Positions 26,341 to 34,833 of a stretch of 64,000 nucleotides of DNA are shown piece after piece; positions within the stretch are counted from its first letter, which is position 1, and the number at the start of each line of letters is the position of its first letter. Source of the DNA: Diaphorobacter sp. HDW4A (GTDB lineage: Bacteria > Pseudomonadota > Gammaproteobacteria > Burkholderiales > Burkholderiaceae_C). A model generated the notes under the pieces. The model worked only from the letters and a program-made list of their open reading frames with translations. It was not told where the DNA came from and made no database searches. Position numbers and translations under genes: made by a program. The stretch is from positions 1,922,001 through 1,986,000 of the forward strand of contig NZ_CP049910.1 in the NCBI RefSeq assembly GCF_011305995.1. The letters are read 5' to 3'.

Positions 26341-26592
26341 TCGGGTGGCGTGTACGTCGTGATGTCCGGATCCCCCCTTGTGCGCAGGGGCGCGTGGGCA
26401 GGGCGCTGAACTTCATGGCAAGGGTGTTGTTGGTATTTGCTGATGTTGCTAGTGTCCTCGCCAGATAAGCCCGGGCATCACCAAGCTCCGTGCGCATTGG
26501 CTTTTCTATGCCCAAATACCTCAATCGCAAGGCCGCAATCGGGCATCGACGGCTAGGCGGGCAATCCATAGAGTCAGTGCTGTTCGCATTGA

Positions 26593-27351
26593 ATGTCTAT
26601 GGGGATTTCTGGAATGAACCGCACCGCAGCCTTGCCGTTGGACGAGGCCCAAACTCGATCGATGGTTGATTGGGCCATCATCACCCGGCGCAGTGTCCGC
26701 GCCTTCTTGCCAACTCTGATACCACAGGCGGAGATTGAAGCCATTCTTTCGACCGCGAGACACAGCGCCTCGGGGATGAACATGCAGCCATGGCAAGTAC
26801 ACGTTCTCATGGGTGCCGCAAAGGAGCAACTGACAGCGCAGTTGACCGCCATCGACAACGAACCACAGGCATCGGCTTGCCTGGATGAACCCTACAACTA
26901 CTACCCGACGCAGTGGGTTTCGCCTTACCTGGAGCGACGCAGGAAGGTCGGTTGGGATCTGTATGGCTTGCTCGGCATCGAGAAGGGAGACAAGCAACGG
27001 ATGCATGCCCAGCATGGTCGCAATTACCGCTTCTTCGACGCACCCGTTGGGCTGTTCTTCACCGTTGATCGTGCTCTTCAAGAGGGCAGCTTGCTTGATT
27101 ACGGGATGTTTCTGCAGAGCGTTATGGTGGCCGCGCGTGGGCGCAATCTGCACACCTGCCCGCAGGCGGCGTTTCTGAAGTTTCATCGGCACATTTCAAA
27201 AGCGCTTGCGATTGCAGACAACCAGATGCTGGTGTGTGGCATGAGCCTCGGGTATGCGGACGATTCAGCCATCGAAAACACGCTGGTGACGCAGCGTGAA
27301 CCCATCGCGTCATTCACGACGTTTCATCACACCATCAATCAAGGAGACTGA
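26593..27351 (+). CDS. Nitroreductase-family FMN oxidoreductase
   Basis: The 252-aa protein begins with the FMN-binding signature ITRRSVRAFLPTLIPQAEIE and SASGMNMQPWQVHVL. AFRN-type residues are replaced by YFLDAPVG-like RFFDAPVGLFFTVDRAL, and GMFLQSVMVAARGRNLHTCP marks the second FMN/dimer block. It ends LVCGMSLGYADDSAIEN, as in oxygen-insensitive nitroreductases and related enoate/quinone reductases. Three in-frame Met codons lie within eight residues of the start. The acyl-CoA synthetase begins 3 bp after it, so the two are co-transcribed and it may reduce a CoA-bound or free acid intermediate. The natural substrate need not be a nitro compound. Confidence 0.92.
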   Translation: MSMGISGMNRTAALPLDEAQTRSMVDWAIITRRSVRAFLPTLIPQAEIEAILSTARHSASGMNMQPWQVHVLMGAAKEQLTAQLTAIDNEPQASACLDEPYNYYPTQWVSPYLERRRKVGWDLYGLLGIEKGDKQRMHAQHGRNYRFFDAPVGLFFTVDRALQEGSLLDYGMFLQSVMVAARGRNLHTCPQAAFLKFHRHISKALAIADNQMLVCGMSLGYADDSAIENTLVTQREPIASFTTFHHTINQGD

Positions 27352-27354
27352 CTT

Positions 27355-29007
27355 ATGAGCGCCAAGTCATATGCCGTGGGGCTTGATCGCTGCGAAGCCA
27401 ACCATGTTCCGCTTACGCCTCTGGGCTTTCTTGACCGGGCAGCGCTTGTACACCCAGAGCGAGTTGCGATAGTTCATGGTGAACTGAATCAGACTTGGGC
27501 CGCAACGCGGAAGCGCTGCTACCGCCTAGCCTCTGCGCTGATCAAGCGCGGCATTCAACCGGGCGACACGGTTTCCGTACTGGCTCCGAACACGCCCGCG
27601 ATGCTGGAGGCTCACTACGGGGTGCCGCTTGCAGGGGCCGTACTGAACGCTATCAACCACCGACTTGACGCTGAAGGGATCGCTTTCATTTTGCGGCACG
27701 GCGAGTGCAAGCTGTTGATGGTGGACCGTGAGTTCACGGGGGTTGTCGCCGCTGCCTTGAAGTTGCTCGATCAATGCCCGGTTGTTGTTGACATCGAGGA
27801 TCACCTGGCTGCGCAAGGGCCGTTGATCGGCGAGACGGATTATGAAAGCCTGATTGCAACGGGGGATCAAAGCTTCGAGGGTATCTGGCCCAAGGACGAG
27901 TGGCAACCGATTGCGCTGAATTACACTTCTGGCACAACCGGCGACCCGAAGGGCGTTGTGGCAAGCCATCGAGGCACTTACTTGATGAGCCTGCTCCAGC
28001 TCACAAACTGGGCGATGACACGGGCGCCAAGATACCTCTGGACGCTGCCTATGTTCCATGCCAATGGCTGGTGCTTTACTTGGACGATCGCGGCTGCGGC
28101 GGGCACGCATGTATGCCTGCGCCGGGTCACGGCAGAGGACGTGCTCGATGCCATCGGGAATCACAAAGTGGATCATTTTTGCGCGGCACCCATCGTGATG
28201 GCGATGTTGGCGGATGCTGCCAGACATACGCGATTAGAGCGTACGGTGCGCGTGCTGACTGCGGGTTCGCCGCCGCCCTTGGCGGTGCTGCAATCCGTGC
28301 TGGCGATGGGGTTTGACGTTGAGCATGTCTTTGGCATCACAGAGGTCTCGGGTACGCCGGTCAGTTGCGTGTGGCAAGACGGTTGGGATGACCTTCCTTT
28401 GGCTGAACAAGGCAAGCTGCGCGTGCGACAAGGCACCAGGGCAGCGATGTTTGAAGGACTCATGGTAGGCGATGCCGATACCCTGGTTCCCGTACCACAC
28501 GATGGCGCAACCAGTGGCGAACTCATGCTGCGTGGAAACACCATCATGATGGGCTACTTCAAGAACGAAGCTGCGACGCGCAAAGCCTTTGCCGGTGGCT
28601 GGTTCAGAACTGGCGATGTCGCGGTGTTGCATAAAGGGGGTTATGCACAGATCACCGACCGCTCAAAGGATGTGATCATCTCCGGCGGGGAGAACATCTC
28701 ATCGGTGGAGGTGGAAGATGTAGTGCACGGCCATCCCTGCGTTCTGCATGCAGCCGTTGTGGCGCAGCCCGATCCCAAATGGGGTGAGGTTCCTTGTGTG
28801 TTCATCGAGCTTCGCAATGGCGTCGAAGCCCCGACGCAGGAAGACATCATTGCGTTTTGTCGAGCACGGCTCGCGCACTTCAAGTGCCCGCGCCGCGTGA
28901 TCTTCTGCGCGTTGCCCAAGACGGCTACGGGCAAGATCCAGAAGTTCAAACTGCGACAAGAGGCAGGCAGTCAAGACGCCATCACCCGGTTGGCTAGCCA
29001 TGCTTGA
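27355..29007 (+). CDS. AMP-dependent acyl-CoA synthetase/ligase
   Basis: This 550-aa adenylate-forming enzyme activates a carboxylic acid with ATP and CoA. P-loop LNYTSGTTGDPKGVVASHRG, the A5 motif FGITEVSGTPV, RGNTIMMGYF, the A7/A8 region GGWFRTGDVAVLHKGGYAQI and A10 TATGKIQKFKLR with the catalytic Lys are complete. The overall length and motif set resemble medium-chain/DmdB-like ligases. It starts 3 bp after the nitroreductase, has AAGGAGACT as ribosome site, and overlaps the MaoC-fold gene by 8 bp, forming a three-gene operon with no thiolase or dehydrogenase attached. Confidence 0.95.
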   Translation: MSAKSYAVGLDRCEANHVPLTPLGFLDRAALVHPERVAIVHGELNQTWAATRKRCYRLASALIKRGIQPGDTVSVLAPNTPAMLEAHYGVPLAGAVLNAINHRLDAEGIAFILRHGECKLLMVDREFTGVVAAALKLLDQCPVVVDIEDHLAAQGPLIGETDYESLIATGDQSFEGIWPKDEWQPIALNYTSGTTGDPKGVVASHRGTYLMSLLQLTNWAMTRAPRYLWTLPMFHANGWCFTWTIAAAAGTHVCLRRVTAEDVLDAIGNHKVDHFCAAPIVMAMLADAARHTRLERTVRVLTAGSPPPLAVLQSVLAMGFDVEHVFGITEVSGTPVSCVWQDGWDDLPLAEQGKLRVRQGTRAAMFEGLMVGDADTLVPVPHDGATSGELMLRGNTIMMGYFKNEAATRKAFAGGWFRTGDVAVLHKGGYAQITDRSKDVIISGGENISSVEVEDVVHGHPCVLHAAVVAQPDPKWGEVPCVFIELRNGVEAPTQEDIIAFCRARLAHFKCPRRVIFCALPKTATGKIQKFKLRQEAGSQDAITRLASHA

Positions 29008-29488
29008 GGCAACCGCACACTTCAACCGCCAGGAGGTGGACGCGGGTTACCGGTTTTCCAGACAGCACGGCTTCGATGAAGACCAGGTGAAGCGCTTTGC
29101 GCTCATGGCTGGAGATCACGATCCGACACAACAAGACCTACCCCATGACTTACTCCACGCCAGCGGCGCGTACATCACTGCACTTCTGATGGGGCTGGCC
29201 TCATCGCAGCTTGCACAGGAGGGGCGCGTGCAGGGTATGAATTACTCCATGGACATGCTTCGCCCCGTGTTTGCGACCGAGAAGGTCACTCTGGAATGGG
29301 TCGTCAGCTCGCGAACTCGGCATCTGGAGGGTGGATGGATTCTAGAGCTGGAAGGAAACGCGCATGGCCCGGACCAACTGCCGCGCGTTCTGGCCATCGG
29401 GCGAGTGCTTTTCACTCCTTGGAGTGTGGATAGTAGAAGGGATCTCTCTGATATCGATGTGGCCAATTTGGATGCAGACAGTCCGTAA
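29000..29488 (+). CDS. MaoC-like hot-dog-fold protein lacking the usual catalytic His
   Basis: The 162-aa protein aligns with MaoC-type (R)-hydratases around FALMAGDHDPTQQDLPHDLL. In the family the block GDxNPxHxD supplies a catalytic Asp/His pair; here the His position is Gln (GDHDPTQQD). The remaining strand/helix pattern (GMNYSMDMLRPVFATEKVTL, as in LRFLRPV) is normal. It could be a thioesterase-like or substrate-binding hot-dog protein rather than a hydratase. It overlaps the acyl-CoA synthetase gene. The C-terminal tail (DLSDIDVANLDADSP) is unusual and acidic. Confidence 0.85.
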   Translation: MLEATAHFNRQEVDAGYRFSRQHGFDEDQVKRFALMAGDHDPTQQDLPHDLLHASGAYITALLMGLASSQLAQEGRVQGMNYSMDMLRPVFATEKVTLEWVVSSRTRHLEGGWILELEGNAHGPDQLPRVLAIGRVLFTPWSVDSRRDLSDIDVANLDADSP

Positions 29489-30200
29489 GCGCACAGTGAA
29501 GCTGTGCGTGATCTCTCATCAGCGACGAAACCGATTACCCGTCCCTTGAGCGCCGGGTTACAGGGACAGCAATGCAAATGGCTGGCACTGGTGGCTTGCT
29601 GGAGGCGGCGCTGACCAGAGAGAACCTGCAAGCCGTATGGTGCAAGTCGAAGACAACAAGGGCGTAGCAGGAGTTGATGGACTCAATATCGAGCAGCCGC
29701 ACACCTGCTGCGAACGGCTCGACGGATGAGCGCGCGAGGTGGCCATCCCGACGGTGCAGGACCGATTGATACAGCGAGCCAGTCGACACGCCGCAGCATT
29801 TCAAGTTTGCTGAACGCCTGACTGTTCGGCACAGGTTTTCGCGTGGAGTTTCAGAAAAGGCTGGGTGCTGTCGTCTAACTTTGACAGCTCAATGACTGCT
29901 GAAACCAATAGCGGGCCTTCGTCCGGGACATCGCTGAATTTTTGAACGCACGAAGGAGCGTTATTCCAGTCCCGCAACGTTGCCTGTTTTGGGCGGCATC
30001 AAACCCGAGTTGCCGACCCTGAGCTGCTGATCGATGCCCAAGAAATCGACATCAGGAAGACGTCACTTAACACCAAGGTCAACTCGCCCTACTCATTCGG
30101 TGAAACCACCGCAGTTACAAGTTTGAGTTATGTCACAACGCTTTCCGGTAGGAAAACGGCCATGCGGGTGGTGATGCGCATAGCCGGCATGGCGTTTTCG
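29489..30200. other. Decayed stretch between MaoC-like gene and porin
   Basis: About 710 bp without an intact gene. The part at 29575-29830 is a group II intron reverse-transcriptase relic (separate entry). The remaining sequence up to 30200 has short frames only. No terminator hairpin for the porin or the MaoC-like gene was clearly seen. Confidence 0.5.
29575..29830 (+). pseudogene. Group II intron-encoded reverse transcriptase (LtrA-like) remnant
   Basis: Short pieces in successive frames match the N-terminal part of group II intron maturase/RT proteins: LLEAALTRENLQAVW, then after a frameshift NKGVAGVDGLNIE (the NKGxAGVDG block), then after another break REVAIPTVQDRLIQRA (the GIPTVQDRVxQ block). 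The order and spacing are right for LtrA-type proteins, but stops and shifts interrupt the frame and the catalytic YADD region is missing. It is a small fragment of a dead intron. The ribozyme part was not identified. Confidence 0.75.
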
Positions 30201-31325
30201 TCAGAACCTGTGTGTGACGCCGAGGCCCATGCCCGACGGATCCTGCCCCGGTTTCATGCCGGTGATCGAGTTGGCCGAGAGGTTGTAGTTCGATGTCGCG
30301 CCGTTGGTGATCCTGGTGTATGCCGCCCAGAGATCGGTGCGTTTGGAGAGATGATAGGCGTACCCGAGCGATATTTGCTGCGCCTTCGCATCGGTTCCCG
30401 GAATGCCGATGCCGCCGAGTGATTTGGTCGTGTTGCCCTTGGGTGATTGCGCGTGCACGTAGGAGGCCATGACTTCGTGCTGCGGCGTGAACTGGTGGCT
30501 CAAGGCGATTTGCCAGGCGTTGCGAGTGAGGGATTGGCCGCGCTCGGGCTCGTAGCTCAGGCGCTCGAAGCTGCCGCGCACGCGGGCCGCGCCGAAGGAG
30601 TAGGCTGCGGCGATGCGGTGCGCGTCGTCGTTGCTGCCGCCGTAGAAGTAGGAGCGATGCTGTTCGTATCCCCATGCGGCGTAGAGCGGGCCGTTTTTGT
30701 AGGTGGCGAGCGCGCCGAGCATGCCGGGGTTTTTGTCGTCCGAGCGCTCTTCGCGCATAGCGTAGGCGAGGCGGAATTCAAAACCGTTCCAGTTGGGCGA
30801 CCAGTACTGCAGCAGGTTTGGCTGGCGGCGGTCGAACGAGGTGGGCGACACGCCATTCGCGCCGGTTGCGAAGCCGTTGCCCATGATGGAGTTGGACGCG
30901 AAGATGCCCGCGGTGAACGGGTCGATGGCGTAGACCGAGACGAAGCGTAGCGGCGCCTCCCATTGGCCCATCACTAGCTGGCCGGTGGTGGTTGACAGGC
31001 CGATGGCGGTGTTGCGGCCGCCCCAAGGACCGTCGCCGTTGTCCACGCGCACATTGGTCTCGAACTGGGCCCATACCGAGGTGCCGCCGCCGAGGTCTTC
31101 CTTGGTGCGAAAGCCCAGTACCGACAAGTTGTTGGACAGGCGATTTGTCGACAGCGACGGCGCGACGCCACCGCTTGCGCGCACGTGTTCGACATCAGTC
31201 TTCAGAAATCCATAGATGGTCACCGTGCTGTCAGTGGCCGTCTGTGCGATGGCGCTGGTGGAGCAGAGAGCGGCTGCTGCGGCAGCATGAAACCAGCGGT
31301 GTTGTAGCGTGTGTTTGGTTCTCAT
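30201..31325 (-). CDS. Outer-membrane porin (Gram-negative trimeric porin, Comamonas/Neisseria type)
   Basis: The 374-aa protein has a signal peptide (cleaved near STSAIAQTATDS) and the beginning SSVTIYGFLKTDVEH-like VTIYGFLKTDVEHVR of Porin_4 proteins. Blocks such as FRTKEDLGGGTSVWAQFE, FDRRQPNLLQYWSPNWNGFE, YKNGPLYAAWGYE and the final GLGVTHRF, ending in Phe, are diagnostic of 16-strand beta-barrel porins. A run of 9-bp repeats and a TTGGTATACCAA-like site lie between its start and the upstream gene cluster (separate entries). It is the last gene of region C and is transcribed on the minus strand. Confidence 0.95.
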   Translation of the reverse strand: MRTKHTLQHRWFHAAAAAALCSTSAIAQTATDSTVTIYGFLKTDVEHVRASGGVAPSLSTNRLSNNLSVLGFRTKEDLGGGTSVWAQFETNVRVDNGDGPWGGRNTAIGLSTTTGQLVMGQWEAPLRFVSVYAIDPFTAGIFASNSIMGNGFATGANGVSPTSFDRRQPNLLQYWSPNWNGFEFRLAYAMREERSDDKNPGMLGALATYKNGPLYAAWGYEQHRSYFYGGSNDDAHRIAAAYSFGAARVRGSFERLSYEPERGQSLTRNAWQIALSHQFTPQHEVMASYVHAQSPKGNTTKSLGGIGIPGTDAKAQQISLGYAYHLSKRTDLWAAYTRITNGATSNYNLSANSITGMKPGQDPSGMGLGVTHRF

Positions 31326-31334
31326 TGTATAAAT

Positions 31335-31376
31335 AAAAAATACAAAAAATACAAAAAATACAAAAAATACAAAAAA
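31335..31376 (-). repeat. Tandem 9-bp A/T-rich repeats directly upstream of porin start
   Basis: Four full copies plus a partial copy of the unit AAAAAATAC run from 31335 to 31376 on the plus strand, ending 10 bp upstream of the porin ATG at 31325. The element is in the 5' leader or promoter spacer of the porin. Repeats of this kind expand and contract by slipped-strand mispairing and can change promoter spacing or leader length. Confidence 0.9.
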
Positions 31377-31381
31377 TATTA

Positions 31382-31393
31382 CTGGTATACCAA
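31382..31393. promoter_or_regulatory. Candidate GntR operator, porin promoter region
   Basis: The sequence CTGGTATACCAA matches the palindrome TTGGTATACCAA with one difference at the first base. It lies about 57 bp upstream of the porin ATG, directly beyond the 9-bp repeat tract, and 290 bp after the end of the LVIVD gene. It is one of five copies spread over 31-43 kb. Confidence 0.7.
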
Positions 31394-31514
31394 TTGCGGT
31401 TTGAATTTGACATCAGATATCACTAGCGCAGTTCTGGGGTTTCACCTCATTTACGCGAAGACTTTCGGAAATTTCGAGAACTTTGCAGCATGAACTTCTC
31501 GGTTTGGGTTGACG
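31394..31514. other. Spacer between porin operator and terminator
   Basis: AT-rich, no coding frame recognised. It lies between the porin control region and the hairpin that ends the upstream transcript. Confidence 0.3.
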
Positions 31515-31548
31515 AAAAAAAGCCGCACGATCAAATGAACGTGCGGCT
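31515..31548 (-). terminator. Rho-independent terminator of the LVIVD/porin-2 transcript
   Basis: A perfect 9-bp stem (AGCCGCACG / CGTGCGGCT, 31521-31529 and 31540-31548) with a 10-base loop is followed in the minus-strand reading direction by a T run (the complementary A tract is 31515-31520). It lies about 120 bp downstream of the end of the gene at 31670 and would terminate minus-strand transcripts before the porin promoter. Confidence 0.85.
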
Positions 31549-31669
31549 CAAAGCCTTGGAGGCCCTCTGCGCAAATCGGATCGACTCGTGCGGAGGGTCC
31601 CCGAGGTCGCAACCGCCGCAGGTCGGGGACGGCAGTTGCGAATAACGTCAACGACTCAAATCGGCCCCC

Positions 31670-33472
31670 TCAACGTGCCGGCCAAGGCTTCTTGGGCATG
31701 CCGATCAGTGGCTCACCCAGCAGTGGCGAAGACAGCGCGTAGGCTCCGTGTTCGGTGAACGCCCACATGATGTTGCGGTCGTACTCTGTGTACATCGCAA
31801 GCACGCCCTTGCCGAGGGTGTAGCCGGGCAGTTGTGTCTGATCGGCGAGCGGTGGCACGAAGTAGCCAGCGATCTTGGGTTCGGCCGGATTGCTCACGTC
31901 GAACATCTGTACGCCCGCGTTATAAAACGAGTAGGGCACGATGTTCTGACGCCAGCCGTCGAGTTGGCCAATGGCGTTGGAGCGCTTGGGGCCGAAGTTG
32001 CCGCCGCGCTGGCAGAAGTCAGTGTAGGGCGCGCCTTCCGGTGGTTTGGGACGCGGCAGCGTAGTCTCCACCTTCATCTTCGATGGGTTCTTGGCGTTCA
32101 CTACGAAGATGTCCTTGTAGGGCTCGTAGCAGTCGCGGTTCATCGGGTAGCCGCTGGTGAACACGTAGCCGGTGCGCTCGTACTGGCTCACGTCCGCGTT
32201 GTCGTATTCCGTGCCCGCGAATGAGGGCGGAGTGTTCACGTTGTCCAGGATCTTGGGATTGGACGGATCGGTCATGTCGAACGACCACAGGCCCAGACCG
32301 CCCATCGCGCCGAAGCCGATCTTGCCGCCGTCCTCAAGCGGCTTGGGCAGGAACATCGGAATGCGTGCTCCCATCCACGAGGCTCGGTTGCCCGCGCGCG
32401 GGTTCTTCAGGTATTCGAAGATGCTGGCTTTGTCGTCGACGACCTGACCCGGCACGGTGACCTGCGAGAGGAACTTGGGATCGGCCGGATCGGACATGTC
32501 CCAGACCTGGTAGCCGGGCGAGTACAGATAGTTGGGGTACTCCGACAGTGCGTAACTGTCGTTGGGCGCGGCGGCCAGAATCATGTACTTGCCGCCGTAG
32601 TATTCGGGCGAATCGAGCGAGCCGGAACCCTGCTGTTGACCGATCGGCGCGTCGGGGTGCTGGTAGTCTGTGGTGCGTGTGGCGATCAGCTTCCAGTCGC
32701 TGGGCAGCGGGCCGTTCATCTCGTAGACTTTGAAGCCCTTGAGCGAGCTGTAGCTGCGTTGTGCAGCCACCTTGTCGGGCTCTTGCATCTTTTCGTTCAT
32801 CAGGCCGTAGCGACCGATTTCATACGAGGCCACCATCACCGGTTTGTTCAGCTTCTTACTCCAGGCGATGGTTGCGCCTCCGAGGTAGTCGGTGACGGTG
32901 GCTGCATTCCAGCGCTCGCTCGGGCCCTTGGGTCCCCAGACCGCACCCTTGGAGAACACGACCTTGGCGTTGGCCGGATCGGTTACATCCATGATGCGCA
33001 GGTAGTCGCGATCATGCAGATACAGATAGCGCTTGCCGTCGAAGTCGATGATGTTGTTCCACACATGGAAGGGCGACGCGACGTTCTCATAGAACGCGAG
33101 CACCTTGACGTTCTTGCTGAACGTGGTCTTGTCCCAGTGGTCGAGCATGCCGGGGAACTTCTGGCCCTTGTGCACTTCAGGCGTAGCCTTGGGCCAGACG
33201 AACTCGCCGGTTTTCGGGTTCATGCCGTAGTCCACGCCGGGCTTGAGTTCCTTGGGCGTGCGGTCGGGCGTGGCAGCCAGCCACTTGGCGAGCCAAGGGT
33301 CCTTGATGTCGGGCGTGCCGGGCACATGGTTGGGGTCGGTGGCTGGGGGCTGCGTGGGAGCGGCCGCGACGGCCTTATCTTGCGCGAAGGCACTTGCGCC
33401 CAGTGCCGCGAAAAGCGTGACGGCGGCGGCCGACCGGCTCAGATTTCTGGGAATGCGAAGTGAAAAATTCAT
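31670..33472 (-). CDS. Exported LVIVD-repeat beta-propeller protein
   Basis: This 600-aa protein has a signal peptide (cleavage near ASAFAQDKAV). It shows at least four copies of a repeat ending in a D-x-S/T-D/N-P-x-x-P/A-K motif: MDVTDPANAKVV, WDMSDPADPKFL, FDMTDPSNPKIL, FDVSNPAEPKIA. This is the LVIVD/propeller signature of secreted proteins. A Pro-rich linker follows the signal. No catalytic motif was recognised, so a binding or structural role in the periplasm or outer surface is likely. It is 60 bp downstream of porin 2 and probably co-transcribed with it, ending at the terminator at 31515-31548. A link between the propeller and uptake of the regulon substrate is inferred only from position. 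Confidence 0.85.
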   Translation of the reverse strand: MNFSLRIPRNLSRSAAAVTLFAALGASAFAQDKAVAAAPTQPPATDPNHVPGTPDIKDPWLAKWLAATPDRTPKELKPGVDYGMNPKTGEFVWPKATPEVHKGQKFPGMLDHWDKTTFSKNVKVLAFYENVASPFHVWNNIIDFDGKRYLYLHDRDYLRIMDVTDPANAKVVFSKGAVWGPKGPSERWNAATVTDYLGGATIAWSKKLNKPVMVASYEIGRYGLMNEKMQEPDKVAAQRSYSSLKGFKVYEMNGPLPSDWKLIATRTTDYQHPDAPIGQQQGSGSLDSPEYYGGKYMILAAAPNDSYALSEYPNYLYSPGYQVWDMSDPADPKFLSQVTVPGQVVDDKASIFEYLKNPRAGNRASWMGARIPMFLPKPLEDGGKIGFGAMGGLGLWSFDMTDPSNPKILDNVNTPPSFAGTEYDNADVSQYERTGYVFTSGYPMNRDCYEPYKDIFVVNAKNPSKMKVETTLPRPKPPEGAPYTDFCQRGGNFGPKRSNAIGQLDGWRQNIVPYSFYNAGVQMFDVSNPAEPKIAGYFVPPLADQTQLPGYTLGKGVLAMYTEYDRNIMWAFTEHGAYALSSPLLGEPLIGMPKKPWPAR

Positions 33473-33532
33473 TGTGTTAGTCTCTCGGAAAACTAGTGAG
33501 TCGCGTTTGAATCGCTTGTGAATCAGCGTCGC

Positions 33533-34579
33533 TCAGAACGCATGGCGGATACCGACTGCAACGCCCGTCGGGCTCTGGCCAGCGGAAGGGCTCGCTGTCC
33601 AGGTCACGGGATAGGCGATGGCCACGTCCTTCTTGTTCTTCACGTGCGAAGCAAGAAAATAGACATCGGTGCGTTTGGACAGACCGTGTGTCACGCCCAG
33701 CGTCAAGCCGTCGGCGGTGCCGATGTCGGCGTTCTTGTTGTCCTTGCGGTGCACGTAGCTCGCGTGAACGCGGGTGCGGTCAGTGACGTTCCAGCGCATG
33801 CCGAACTGCGCATCCCAGCCCTTGGAGGTGAAGCCGACATAGGGCGGATAGGCGTAGTAGCCGTCGTAGGTGTGGTAGACGAAGGTGGGCTCGACGCTGC
33901 CGAAGCGGTAGGTGGCGGACAGGTAGTTGTCGCGCGCGCTGCGCATTTCTGTTTTGTTGAACACATCGCGTTGGTAGGCCTTTTCAGCGGCAAAGCCGAC
34001 GAACAGCGGGCCGCTGCGGTACTCGGCAGCGGCGCTCATGAAGCGTCCGGCCTTGGAGCTGTCTTCCTTGCCGAAGGAATACATGAGGCGGCCGGTCAGT
34101 CCACCAAAGCTTGGCGTCCTATATTGCAGGGCATTGTCCACGCGGTAAGACGCGTAGAAGAACTGCATCGCGTTGACCATGCTGTAGGCGGATGCCCAGT
34201 TCGGGTCTGCATAGCCGGCCACCCAGAACGATGGTGTGAACTGGCGGCCCATCGTCACGTCACCCCAGTCGCCACGCAGGCCCAGGAAGGACTGGCGGAA
34301 CTGCGCGCTCATCTCGCCTGTATCCGCACCGAACATCGGCTCGATGGTGAAGTAGGCGCGGTTGCTGCCGCCCAGATCTTCGATGCCGCTGATGTTGAAG
34401 CGCGAGTTGTTCAAACCACCGCTGCTGATGCGCTTGACTGATCCGCTCTTGCCCGAGTCCTTCAGGTATTCGAGGTTCAGATCGACGAAGCCCGAGAGCG
34501 TCACCTTCGATTGAGCGCACACTGCGCCACCCGCGAGCAGCATCGCCGCCGTCGCCACCAGTTTCATCTTTGTCTTCAT
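33533..34579 (-). CDS. Outer-membrane porin (Gram-negative trimeric porin), second copy
   Basis: The protein is about 348 aa from the ATG at 34579 (MKTKMKLVATAAMLLAGGAV, a signal peptide ending near CAQSKVT). The frame is open to 34642, but that start is upstream of the signal. VTLSGFVDLNLEYLKDSG, LGGSNRAYFTIEPMFGA, FRQSFLGLRGDWGDVTMGRQ (the LRGDWG block), and the C-terminal VAVGIRHAF mark a Porin_4 barrel. It is distinct in sequence from the porin at 30201. The LVIVD gene follows it by 60 bp. An operator candidate lies at 34809-34820, about 230 bp upstream. Confidence 0.95.
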   Translation of the reverse strand: MKTKMKLVATAAMLLAGGAVCAQSKVTLSGFVDLNLEYLKDSGKSGSVKRISSGGLNNSRFNISGIEDLGGSNRAYFTIEPMFGADTGEMSAQFRQSFLGLRGDWGDVTMGRQFTPSFWVAGYADPNWASAYSMVNAMQFFYASYRVDNALQYRTPSFGGLTGRLMYSFGKEDSSKAGRFMSAAAEYRSGPLFVGFAAEKAYQRDVFNKTEMRSARDNYLSATYRFGSVEPTFVYHTYDGYYAYPPYVGFTSKGWDAQFGMRWNVTDRTRVHASYVHRKDNKNADIGTADGLTLGVTHGLSKRTDVYFLASHVKNKKDVAIAYPVTWTASPSAGQSPTGVAVGIRHAF

Positions 34580-34808
34580 ATCACTAAGTCTCCAGTTGAA
34601 TGATTCTTCTGCCTGCGGATGCGCACACGGTGCGTGCATCACCCGTCGTGTTCCGTTGCCTCGTCATGTCGTCACTCTGTCTAACTTGTTCGTCGATGCA
34701 TGTCCTGTGCTTCCTGCTCACCTTCGCGAAAGGGCTGAGCCCGGCTTCCTCACAGTTGCGCGAACAGGAGAATCTATTGATTCAAAGAAAAGAATACATA
34801 GACATGTG

Positions 34809-34820
34809 TAGGTATACCAA
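34809..34820. promoter_or_regulatory. Candidate GntR operator upstream of porin 2
   Basis: TAGGTATACCAA differs from the TTGGTATACCAA consensus at one base. It lies in the AT-rich stretch between porin 2 (minus strand) and the decayed surface-protein gene (plus strand), so it could serve either side. Confidence 0.65.
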
Positions 34821-34833
34821 TTAAATATAATTA

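Noticed and set aside
30123..30422. Plus-strand frame antisense to the end of the porin
   Set aside because: Overlaps the porin coding sequence in the opposite direction and has no features of its own.
31335..31376. Tandem repeats considered as a CRISPR array
   Set aside because: The 9-bp unit has no spacers and is far too short for CRISPR.
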